Of a DNA stretch of 64,000 nt, positions 11,181 to 21,200 are shown piece by piece (the first letter of the stretch is position 1; each line of letters opens with the position of its first letter). The notes below the pieces were generated by a model. That model worked only from the letters and a program-made list of their open reading frames with translations. It was not told the origin of the DNA and did not search any database. The translations under genes were made by a program, and so were the position numbers. Where the stretch lies: contig OW203721.1 in NCBI GenBank assembly GCA_934045075.1, positions 15,780,678-15,844,677 on the forward strand, read 5' to 3'. Source of the stretch: Yponomeuta sedellus. Its lineage: Eukaryota; Arthropoda; Insecta; Lepidoptera; Yponomeutidae.

Positions 11181-11715
11181 TAAATAATGTAATAAATATC
11201 ATCAGTTAAACTGCAAGTAGGTAAACATATAATCTAAAGTGGCCTGACGAAAGAGGTAATGATGTTCAACTTAAAAGAAAATGTTACCATCTTTATTTTT
11301 GACCGAACGCTAAGAGGACTGATTGCGAGGATGACTAGTTGCTAAGTTGACCGATCAAGAAGTTGACTGATTGCGAAGTTTACCGATTACGAAGTCGTGG
11401 AAAATAGTGGACGGTTTGCTAAGTTGGCCATAAGCGAACAAATGGTATTTTTAGTTTTTCTTAAAGAAATGGCGCCCTCTCTGTCCCTAATGGGTGAAAG
11501 TTGTGCTGCTGCGCGTCAAGTCCATGTCAAATCGCTTATTTTTGTCCCGACGATTGCCGTGCAAAACGGCTTGCTTTCTTCATAAAATGTAGCTATTTTC
11601 ATAGCTACTAGGGACTATAATTCGTTACGTGTCTATTTTATTGTTACCTTACCAACCTCTTTTTATCAAGCCAAACTCGTTGTAATGGTAACATGGCGAT
11701 GTCAAGTTTGCCGGG

Positions 11716-12855
11716 ACAGCTAGTAATATATAGCTATATAGAATAATAATTATTTTATTAACAAAATATATAATATGCTATATAAAAATTGTATTAATAA
11801 ATAAGAGAAGTAGAAGTAAATAAGTAATGTGTGGGTAGTATTAGAAACATGACTTTTAAAAAAAATATTTTAAAAGAAAATATGTAGAGTAGGTATGTTT
11901 AATTAATACTCTGACCTGTCTTAATAGTGTAGTCAATACCTAAAGAATCATGTTTTAAATTTATATAATATATACAGCCTATATTATAGACTTCCATGTG
12001 TTGGCCGTAATGATGGCATTCGTCCCAGGAAGAAACCCATGAAAAGAAACAGAATCATTTTGAGAATCTCTCCAAAATACGAAATTGAATAAAACTATTC
12101 GTTTTAGCACCGTTTGTATTCATTCTTCAATAGTAGCCTGACAACTTCGTCTTTGCTCCTGAGATCCTAATGTGTCCTAAACCGCAGAAAGAGCCATTTT
12201 GAGATTAAATTACACACCTTTGAAGAGCATTTTTTTATCTTTTGCTCTATTCTATTTAATTTCTATGAGACCATGAAAAGTATGTATACGTATTAACTTG
12301 TTTAATATTTTTTTCACGCTAGCGAAACGCAGTTCAGTAAATATCTGAGACCAAATATGGTTCAATTTCGACTCGGAATTTCCGAGCAAGATATTTTGTG
12401 GATGTATAATACATAAATTCCGTAAATTTAGAATTTATAATACATAAATTCCGTAATCACCACAAATTAGACAGGTAAGCAGGCAACGCAGTGGTTATAT
12501 TATCTTTGAGGCAAGCAGATGTATAATATTACATCCGTCGTGACAAGATACGATTTTTTTCTACGCTGTGGTCTCGGAACAATTGTTCTGTTCTGGGATC
12601 CCTTCAAAAATAATGTTTGCAGGTGGTTGGCAGCAAGTCTATACTCTTTTTTCTCAGAACAATAACAGACGAGGGACTTTTGTCCCTAAGAGACAAAAGT
12701 CCCTCGTCTGTTATTGTATTGTAATTGTTATTGTCTGTACAAAGTGGGATTTGTGAACTTTTTGTCCACAAATCCCCATTGGCATACGTATCTTAGTATT
12801 GGCAATGCGGATTTGTGAACAGAAAGTTCGTAAGTCCCCATTGGTATAAAGAACT
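11716..12855. other. Gene-free AT-rich stretch
   Basis: No supported gene. It holds a 20-bp direct repeat (ATAATACATAAATTCCGTAA, about 12405 and 12436) and the hairpin at 12660-12716. TTTGTGAAC motifs recur at 12750-12830. Confidence 0.4.
12660..12716. repeat. Perfect hairpin, 25-bp arms
   Basis: Arms 12660-12684 and 12692-12716 are exact reverse complements with a 7-base loop. Confidence 0.9.
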
Positions 12856-12859
12856 AATT

Positions 12860-13125
12860 AATATAAATAAATAAATATCCATGGACATATTACACAGATC
12901 TCGTTAGCCCTATACTAAGTACAACTAAATGACTTATCTTATATAGGTGCTAACTCGACGATAGATTTAATACAATATAGACAGACATAGATAACATCCA
13001 AGACCCGAGACAAACTAGAAAAGTTCGTTTCCTAGTTTTATCCGGCCGGGGATCGAACCCGAGATCTTTGTGTTTGTGTTTGTAGTCAGCATGCTAAACC
13101 GCTGCGCCACCAAGGCCGACAAACA
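12860..13125 (-). mobile_element. tRNA-derived SINE (family A)
   Basis: The head on the minus strand, from 13119 downwards, carries an A box (GGTGGCGCAGCGGTTTAG) and a B box (GGTTCGATCCCC). The body shares CTAGTTTGTCTCGGGTCTTGG-type sequence with the plus copy at 33073-33310. It ends in an (AAAT)n-like tail at 12860-12875. Confidence 0.85.
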
Positions 13126-13317
13126 ACAACACATTAAATATGAATCACAAAGTTTTATAAATACCTACATTACACAATCACGATTTTACAGTAGTTTATA
13201 AAACACAGATGGTTAGATGTTCTCCTAACCTAAATAGAACGTGAGCTTATACTAACAAAGTAATACACTTATAATTACCTACCGATTACAACAAAATCCA
13301 GCCTATACCTACCATCT

Positions 13318-13420
13318 AAAACCATGTCGCGTGCACTGCAGCGTCCGAGTGGTCCCTTCCCACATCTAATGTGACTGAAGATGCCACTGGACGCTGTATA
13401 AATCATCTCACTACGTAGAT
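13318..13420 (+). repeat. SINE fragment (family B, 3' part)
   Basis: GAGTGGTCCCTTC ... CTGTATAAATCATCTCA matches, in the opposite orientation, the tail end of the SINE at 31530-31905. The head is missing. Confidence 0.6.
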
Positions 13421-13750
13421 GTATAGGTCCATTACAATAGAATCACATTTTCACAGGCACAGAATAAATTCACAGATTTTTTATTACTTATCTAAATAAA
13501 CAAGAAGCGCTCGTGACCTAGTGGAACTGAGTGATTGGAATCAATCACAAAGGTTAAGCAACAACAGGCGCAGTCAGGTGCTGAATGGGTGACCATCTCG
13601 TGACTACCGCTAGTGGCATTTTTCCGAGCACTTCCATGCTTCGCAAGGCACGCTAAGCCGTTGGTGCCGGCTGTCATGTAATGGCAATTGTTAAGCCATG
13701 TCGGAGGCCTCATAGGCGGCTTGATACGGCCCGCCACTGCCTTACAATCC

Positions 13751-14785
13751 TTTTTTTTTTTTTTTTTCACCCAGGAGAAACCCCAATTACAGGTACCACC
13801 GGCTCGGGGGAGCACAGTGGTTATGTCGGACTCCCCGCCCTGAAAAGGGCGGTATACCGACTAAAACTCCTGGGGTGTTCCTCCGCACCGCAAAGGACGG
13901 GGCCACGGGGACGCTTACGCACACTTCCGCGACCCCGTCTGCGGGCGCCCTTTCGGGCACTCCTTCGGCGGCGCCCCTGCCCCATCGCATCGGACCGAAC
14001 GACGGGGCGAGGGAACGCCGCATCTCTTCGTTGGAGCGCATAGTGGCCAAGTGCGAACCCCTTGGCCACCACACGCCCCAACGCGCCGCCCCCTCCATCC
14101 CATTGTTGTGTGGTCCAATGGGATTAGAGGAGGGCGGCGCACCTCCTCGTTGGGGCGCATGGGGGCTAATGTCAACTGTTGGCCCCCACACGCCCCACAC
14201 TCGAGGCCCGTCACGTCGCCCACCAGCACTTCTCTGAAAGCAGAGAAGGCGGTGAGCGACCGCGCGGGCCCCCTCCGTGCCAGAAGTTGGAGGCAGAGGG
14301 TCCCCCGACCCTCCGCGTCCCGGCGGCCACTCTGGTCCGACTGGTACGAGGCGCGCGCGCTTCCGCGCAGCGGCGCCCCCCCCAGTCGGTCCTTCATTCG
14401 GTTGGTCGCCTGGGTCCCGCTCCACAAAGTGAAACAGGGCCCACGCGACCCCTCCCGCCGTGATGGAGGCAGAGGGTCCCCCGACCCTCCGCCCACGGCC
14501 ACTCTGGTCCGACTGGTACGAGGCGCGCGCGCTTTCGCGCGGCGGCGCCCCCCCCAGTCGGTCCTTCAATCGGTTGGTCGCCTGGGTCCCGCTCCACAAA
14601 GTGAAACAGGGCCCACGCGACCCCTCCCGCCAGATTATTAGCCGTTAGCCAGTAAGTTCCGTTAACAACTTACTGACTAACGCTCAGGGTGCACCGACCC
14701 CACCACTTGCCCCTCCACCTGGTTCATAGAATCAGATGGAACGGAAAGCGGAGGGGTACACGTGAAGGTTATCTGGCATCGCACC
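13751..14785 (-). mobile_element. GC-rich non-coding poly(A) retroelement, 17-bp target duplication
   Basis: An exact 17-bp duplication, CCACTGCCTTACAATCC, lies at 13734-13750 and 14786-14802. The T run at 13751-13767 is a minus-strand poly(A) tail. So this is a retrotransposed 1,035-bp sequence inserted in the SINE. It is very GC-rich, and the open frames in it on both strands are compositional artefacts. It has two tandem units of about 176 bp near its 5' end and a hairpin at 14645-14685. It may be an internally deleted LINE keeping 5' and 3' UTRs; the family is not recognised. Confidence 0.8.
14289..14633. repeat. Two ~176-bp tandem repeats
   Basis: Units starting GGAGGCAGAGGGTCCCC at 14289 and 14465 are over 90% alike. 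A partial third unit may precede them at about 14255-14288. They lie inside the poly(A) retroelement. Confidence 0.85.
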
Positions 14786-14902
14786 CCACTGCCTTACAAT
14801 CCTCCACCAACCAACTCGGACTTGACCCGCGTCGTCGTGGAGTATGGCCTAACCTGCGATGCAGGAAGAGACCCAAGCCCTACCAGCGGGGACATACAAA
14901 GG

Positions 14903-15902
14903 GTGCATACCAAAGAAAATCAAAGTTTTGCTATCATTGTTAAAATCGCCGATTTTTACCATTTCTTATTAAGTAGGTATCTGAAAAAATCAGTCTATAA
15001 CCTAATTTTGATGCGAAATTCCAAAAAATAATTCTTCAGTTCGGTCATCTCAATTTTTCCAAGTAATGGCCGAATGTAATTTCGGCTTTAACAAGATCCA
15101 TTTGGACTTACAAATATATTTAAAAAAAAAACTATATCTAAGTATTCCCTTTTCTATCTTTAGTAAACCGCAATACTTCGTTGTAGATACGATCATTGAA
15201 TTTTAAAATTCAATGGTATCTACGATGCATCTTCAGCCTAGAAGCTTTACAAGATTATGATTATATTTTTTTGTTCCATGCTTCGACTTATTTATTAGTG
15301 CGGTGGGCCATGGACGAATGGCGGCGGCTCTGACTGACCAAATGAACACCATATTTGAATGAAACCCTCTTTTACCCACTGCTTGAGCGTGAATAATTAA
15401 GATGAGTAAGAATTTAATTTCTGGAATTTCGAATTAAAAATTATTACTTAGTCTTGTTTTACACAAATGAAAATTTTAAGAAATGCCGTCTTGTACCACA
15501 CAAGACGGCATTTCTTAAAAAGTCCGACAGGAATAAAACCACCTATTGAGTTCCGATCGGAACAACTAGTAGATTCGTTTAGTTGGTCGGTACGGAATAA
15601 GGGCATTTTACTAATTTGACTATGCGGAAAGATTAATTCCACGTGGTCAAATCAGTTTGACAAAATAGTTTGACTATGGTTTGACTGTACTTATCTTATA
15701 CAGGAAGGATCATTACTTTAATTTGACCACGAGGAACGAATTTTCCACGTGGTCAAATCAGTTTGACTACGTGGAAGAACCCCAAAAATAGTGTTGTGTC
15801 AAGAGGGAGACAGGGTGATGCAAATCTGCCTTCTGCGTCGCGCCGCCGCAAAGAAAGCAGCATTTCATTGCACGATAATGTTAAAGTATGTCCTATCTAT
15901 AG
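14903..15902. other. Gene-free stretch with several inverted repeats
   Basis: Holds an interrupted palindrome at 15183-15222, a perfect hairpin at 15474-15520, and two copies of TTCCACGTGGTCAAATCAG (about 15637 and 15743) with a nearby inverted partner TTTGACCACG (15722). No gene is supported. Confidence 0.5.
15474..15520. repeat. Perfect hairpin, 21-bp arms
   Basis: Arms 15474-15494 and 15500-15520 are exact reverse complements with a 5-base loop. Confidence 0.9.
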
Positions 15903-15908
15903 AAAAAC

Positions 15909-16548
15909 CGACTTATTCCCATCTTCCAACCTAAACTTCCACCCTGGGTTGGAGGTTGGGAATTGTTTGTCCCATCTTCCAACCTATGGCAGGTTGGAAG
16001 ATGGGAATATATTATCTGAATTATTTTTGTTCCCATCTTCCGAACTGACATAAATGAGGTACAGTCAATAAATTAATGGGTTAGTATGTAATTTTGTACA
16101 AAGTAATGTGTATACAATCTTTAAATCCAAGTACATACCTAAATAATGATTTCGTTTTCCGATATGGTTTTATCACGCAGACAGACCTATAGGGTTCTAT
16201 CAATTAATCATGTTGAGCACCTCTTGTTTCAAGAGTGTTATTATCTAACCTCTTTAAATGAGAATAGTATCGAGTAAAAATGTATGAAAAAAAAGCAGCG
16301 ATCCTAGCGGTAAATAGCGGCGCTACTTTTTTTTCATACATTTTTACTCGATACTATTCTCGATTCGATAATAGACCAAACTCATGATTGGGCCACTGTA
16401 CATAAAGGTCAGTTGGGAAGATGGGAACAAAAATAATTCAGATAATATATTCCCATCTTCCAACCTGCCATAGGTTGGAAGATGGGACAAACAATTCCCA
16501 ACCTCCAACCCAGGGTGGAAGTTTAGGTTGGAAGATGGGAATAAGTCG
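15909..16548. mobile_element. Complete foldback element, 6-bp target duplication
   Basis: Arms of about 150 bp (15909-16064 and 16396-16548) are inverted copies starting CGACTTATTCCCATCTTCC. Each arm contains alternating direct and inverted CCCATCTTCCAACC motifs, so it can fold on itself. Between them lies about 195 bp of unique sequence and a separate palindrome (16260-16384). The flanks carry AAAAAC (15903-15908 and 16549-16554), a likely 6-bp target duplication. There is no coding capacity, so it must be mobilised in trans. Confidence 0.85.
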
Positions 16549-16554
16549 AAAAAC

Positions 16555-17570
16555 CAAGTTGAAAACTATGAATATGGAATAACATTTAAAAAAAATCTTT
16601 CGGACGGATTTTAATAATATTAAACTTTATTTGGTAAGAAAAAATATATCTATAGATTGGTATTATTTTTATTCGTGGCAGGTCTTGGACCACTTTCGCC
16701 CATTCTCCTTTGTCGATTCCAAAACTCCCAAATATTTAATTTGTTTACATAATTTTTAATTTAACCTACGCAAAAAATATGTTCACGCCACGAAAATATG
16801 TTCACGAAAATAAAGATTTAAATGTGCGAAAAAATATATATATAAAATTTGGCACTTACTGTTTTGAATTTTTATAGGAATTCATGAGATAGAAGAAAGA
16901 CCGTGAAAACGCGGCTTTAGTTTGTAACTTTTTTGCACAGAACATAAAAAAAATTGTGAATAAAAATTATAACATATTGCAGAAAGATTCATTTAATTTG
17001 TATTTTTTTATTTTTCCAGTTTCTATCAAAAGTGAGGATTCAAAAATTATTTCAAATAACTTACACGTGGTTGCATCACAGGAAACATATTATTTAAAAA
17101 TAAATTATCACTTTTGGAGTTTTGGATATGTTTTGTAACTTTTTACTTTGCTCGTGTAACTTATAACGTCGGGTTCTAGTAACCTTGTAACGTTTTATAA
17201 CTTTTATAATAAATAAATAAACTCTGGAACGACTTCAGGTGTGATTTTATTTGTAGATTTATAGTTACTTTAAAACAGAAAACTGGATAAAAACGGAGAA
17301 GCAGGTAAAAAAGTCAGATCTGGTCAAAGGGTAAAGTAGTAGTGGATGAAAAATGAGGGAAATCGAAGAATGAGTGACAAAATTTAAATATTTGAAAATG
17401 ATAGATAGAAAAGAAATAAAAATGGCGTAAAGAGGTTTGCACCGTTACAACCTATGGTTTCTCTTTCTCATTTTCTCTCAGAATAAGATTATTATTCTGA
17501 ACATTTTCTAAGATTAGGTATTTAACACGGATGTCATATTTATTTATGTAGTCTCTCTCTAGAGACAGGC
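16555..17570. other. Gene-free AT-rich stretch
   Basis: Low-complexity AT-rich DNA; I see no conserved coding frame, SINE head or terminal repeat. Confidence 0.4.
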
Positions 17571-17987
17571 GCAAAACAGTACCCTATGAGAACATGCCAC
17601 ATCACATGGCATGGCATTTCGTACCACGCCATAATATTATGGCAGTATAGCAGTACGCAGTTCGCGGAACATGGCCTCCCTGAGATGTCGTATTACGACT
17701 CATTGGGGGGCATGTTTAGAGTCATTGTCATATGCCTATATGACGAAGCCCGTCTGTATTATCCATTATACTTAAAACACGAGGTGGTGTCAAAGAAATG
17801 TAGGCCTTATCAAGAACGTGTTGAGTTCAATTCAAAACGCCTTACCGGCGTGATAGAGACAGCGGAATCTCGTTCGCGGCGAGGTCATTTCTTCTCACTC
17901 GCACAATTACTCGAAGTTTTACGATGCCGACAGACGGACACCCGAACATCGAAGTTGGATAATAATTTGTGCAAAACAGTACCCTAT
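17571..17987. repeat. 383-bp segment between 17-bp direct repeats
   Basis: GCAAAACAGTACCCTAT occurs exactly at 17571-17587 and 17971-17987, 400 bp apart. The enclosed 383 bp is richer in GC than its flanks and is open in one frame (17586-17990), with no recognisable domain. The repeats look like target duplications, but no poly(A) or inverted terminus is visible, so the nature of the insert is unknown. Confidence 0.5.
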
Positions 17988-18251
17988 TAACAAAGCAATG
18001 CGGTAGATTCGCCGACCGCCGCGCGGTTTGTGTCAGTCATGTCTGTGCAAGTAGATAGCAACGATTTGGTTGTCAGATGTCACAGTCACAGGTACATTTG
18101 TTTCACAATTTATTTGAAATAAAGTATTTTGTGAATTGTAATTGTAAGTATATCTCCTTACAATCGTACAGCAGGTTCTATTTTTATATTTGTATGTAAT
18201 ATACTGCGTTTGAATTCGTTTACTCATCGCCATATTATATTATTCCTGAAG

Positions 18252-21200
18252 ATGTTTATTGTTGGACTTACCGGCGGTTTGGCAACTGGAAAAAGTACAG
18301 TTCTATCGATATTCAGAGAAAATGGAATCGCTGTTATTGATGCCGATGAAATTGCTAGAAAAGGTAAGAAAACTATTGGGTTTAGGGTATTTAGTGTTAG
18401 TTACACGGGTATTTTTCACCCTTACATGTTTAAAGCGTCACGTCGTGTTTTACATTACAACGCAAGACCGATTGTTTTATGTAAAGTTTTATAAAAAAAC
18501 CCATTCTAGAACATAATTATCATATTTTTTCTCTGTGATATTCTTCCAGCAACGAAAGGTTTGTGCGCGTAGAACTGTTTCGTGTTACATTTTTAATTGG
18601 CGACACACCTGCACTTACATACCTAAATGTTACAGTTCTCGAACCTGGCACATCGGGCTGGCTGGAACTTCGTCAACATTTCGGTGATGCTGTCTTTCAT
18701 CCGGACGGGAAGGTAAACAGGGTGACCCTGGGCGAAATAGTGTTTGACAACCTAGAGAAGAGAAAGCGGTTGAATGCCATCACCCACCCGCGGATACAGA
18801 GTGCTATGATGCGCATGGCCATTTCCTACTTCTTTGCTGGACACAGCTACATTGTGATGGAGGTGCCGCTGTTATTTGAGACCGGGAAAATGTTAAATTT
18901 CATGCACAAAATCATTACAGTTGTTTGGTAAGTTGTTCTCACTGAATTAGCTTGAAGTTGTTGGATGTCAAAAGAATTTAGGACTCACTATCACCTCAGA
19001 CAGACCTATAATGGGACACTTACCTATTATAGTGTTGAAATTACAAATTTTATTTCATATTTTCGTACAAAGATAAAGAAATTTTACGAAACCTATGTTT
19101 AACTACTGAATGATAAATGAATAAAAATAGCCTACGTCTTACATACCTACTGATTTATTGAATTGAATTGAATTGATTTTAATAAAAAAAATAAACACTA
19201 AAACTTCCTAAAAATATTTTTTAGTAGGTAGCCATGTTTTGCCAATGTCTGCAGACAATTATTACGATTAAGGGAAAGTAATAATATCACAGCAAAATAT
19301 AATAGGTATTTGCAATTCATTTACAAGGTTACATCTTGTATTTACATTAAACCCTGCAGCAGCAATATAATGCTGATTATATTTTCATCATATTTGATTA
19401 GGCTGGAATGGAAAAAAAAAATATTAGGTTAGGCACAGATGTTGAAAGCTTTGGTGGGAGTGCTACTAATAACTTTAGGAATCACTCGTCTAATATAATC
19501 CCTTTCATTTTCTAGTGAAGATAACCAACAGTTGGAAAGGTTGTGCAAGCGCAATGATTTTTCTCAAGAGATAGCAAAGAAAAGGATAAAATGTCAAATG
19601 CCACTCGATGAGAAAGTAGCCAACTCACACTTTGTCATTGACAACTCAAGGGATATAGAGAATACAAAGAGGCAAACTGAGAGCATCATTCGTGTTTTAT
19701 GCCGTTCCAGGTTTACATGGTAAGTTAAGTTATCTTCCAACAACAACAACTGTGCATTCTCCAAAAAAATAAAGTGTTTTATTTTACAATTTTTTTTAAA
19801 CTAATTCGTCATTTTGAGAGAATATTTCGATTTGTAAAGCACAAAATAAGATCCAAAGACTATGAAACTAGCAATATTGGCAAGGCGAGCAAGGTGTTAG
19901 TTTCTAATGATGCTATAACTCGTTGCTCTTAAAATTTAAACAAAATCTAAAGACTCCTTATTTATGCAAATGTACTGTTATAATACAATTTTTTTTCTCT
20001 TCAAAATATTGAGAATTCACACACTTATTCACAAAAATACAAGAAATCTGTGAATATGATTAATTTATAATTGTAGCATTAAATTTATTGTCCTTCTACC
20101 TTTAAAAGTATAAAGGTATTCTTCTTAACTAATGTGAATATTTTGGACAATGCCCATTAAACCCAATTGGGAATAAATAAAATAAAAGTATTTCAAATTT
20201 TTGCTTTATGAATATTATATGTATCTATGTACATAAAAAGCAGGAAGCAGAGGAAGGAAAAGGGACGCCAAGGGAAATCTGGGAAGCTATAATAAGGAAT
20301 GATCACAACCAGGACATGGAAATAATATGTGATTCTGCACAACGACTTAGTTGCAGTGTAGCCGTCATGCATGTGGATCAATGTTGATGTATTAATCTTT
20401 ATACTAAACTTGGCATTGGCACTACATAATCAGGGCCTTAGCGTAATAATAGAATAGATAGAATATTCTTTATTGAATGTACACCAGGGATTACATAAGA
20501 GACTTATAAAATAACAGTACAGTACAAGTGGCGGCCTCATTACTGAAAGTAATTTCTTCCAGATAGCCATTAATGGAAAAGAAGAAACGGAAACTGAAAT
20601 ACGGGTAGTCGCAACTAAACAATATTAGACAACATATTATTTTATAGTTGATACATATACATAAACGATACAAAAATATGAAATTGATACGCATACATAA
20701 ACAGTATATAGATATGAAATAAATAAAAATAAACATACACAAAAAAAAACATAGCAGATGAACGAAAAATATACCTATATAATACTAGAAAGGGATTTTA
20801 CAAATACAAATAATAATTTAGATTCTGCGGAAATGAATGCCTTTTGACAGGTCCTCTACCCAAATTTTATCCTAGGAATGCTTTAGATAAACCCTAGGAA
20901 GAGTAGAAAGGTTGATATAATGGTTTTCATATGGGAATATAAGTCTCCACATACCAACGCAAAACTGTTTTGGGATCGACAATCAACAAATCCATATTTC
21001 ATCACCTGTTACTATGACCCAAACTAAATTTTTTTTTTTTAATCTTTTATTTATTTATGGAGGGCTTGGTACAGTATATTCCGACCATGTCGCCCTCATC
21101 GGAGCAGAAACAACAAGTCTTAATAACTTAATTACTACTTACTAGGTTACGACTACTCCCTACCTAAGGTATTATTGCTTCTTCTCTTAATACCACACAA

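Larger units (their letters stand above)
8313..11444. mobile_element. 3.1-kb element, 39-bp TIRs, 8-bp target duplication
   Basis: Terminal inverted repeats 8313-8351 and 11406-11444 are identical over 39 bp (start CATTTGTTCGCTTATGGCC). The flanks carry the exact 8-bp duplication GTATTTTT (8305-8312 and 11445-11452). Inside each end is an array of degenerate short motifs around CGAAGTTGACC/GATTGCGAAG (8352-8510 and 11290-11405). An 8-bp duplication fits hAT-like elements, but no transposase is seen. The interior is taken up by a LINE and an RTE-like tail, so the original element was smaller. Confidence 0.75.
8183..11600 (+). repeat. Repeat carrying the 8313-11444 insertion
   Basis: The left half, 8183-8312, begins GGATTTACGGTAGCTG. 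The right half, 11453-11600, runs to CATAAAATGTAGC. The two are contiguous in the inverted copy at 7560-7860. Sequence further right ends CCGGGACAGCTAG near 11715, a CTAG terminus expected of a lepidopteran Helitron-like element. Confidence 0.55.
13500..14900 (+). mobile_element. 5S rRNA-derived SINE, split by an insertion
   Basis: Bases 13525-13600 resemble 5S rRNA, including its internal promoter: A box GGTTAAGCAAC (13552-13562), intermediate element GGCGCAGTC (13567-13575) and C box CTGAATGGGTGACC (13581-13594). The body continues to 13750, is interrupted by 13751-14785, and resumes 14803-14897 (GCAGGAAGAGACCCAAGCCC). The body, without the 5S-like head, recurs inverted at 31970-32195, confirming one repeat family. 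Confidence 0.72.

Noticed and set aside
13090..13122. Candidate tRNA gene
   Set aside because: The A and B boxes belong to a SINE with a long shared body (also at 33073-33310); no mature tRNA fold with an acceptor stem.
13787..14648. Several overlapping long open frames on both strands, up to 270 codons
   Set aside because: They arise from very high GC content inside the non-coding poly(A) retroelement; no domain, mutually overlapping, and frames run through tandem repeats.
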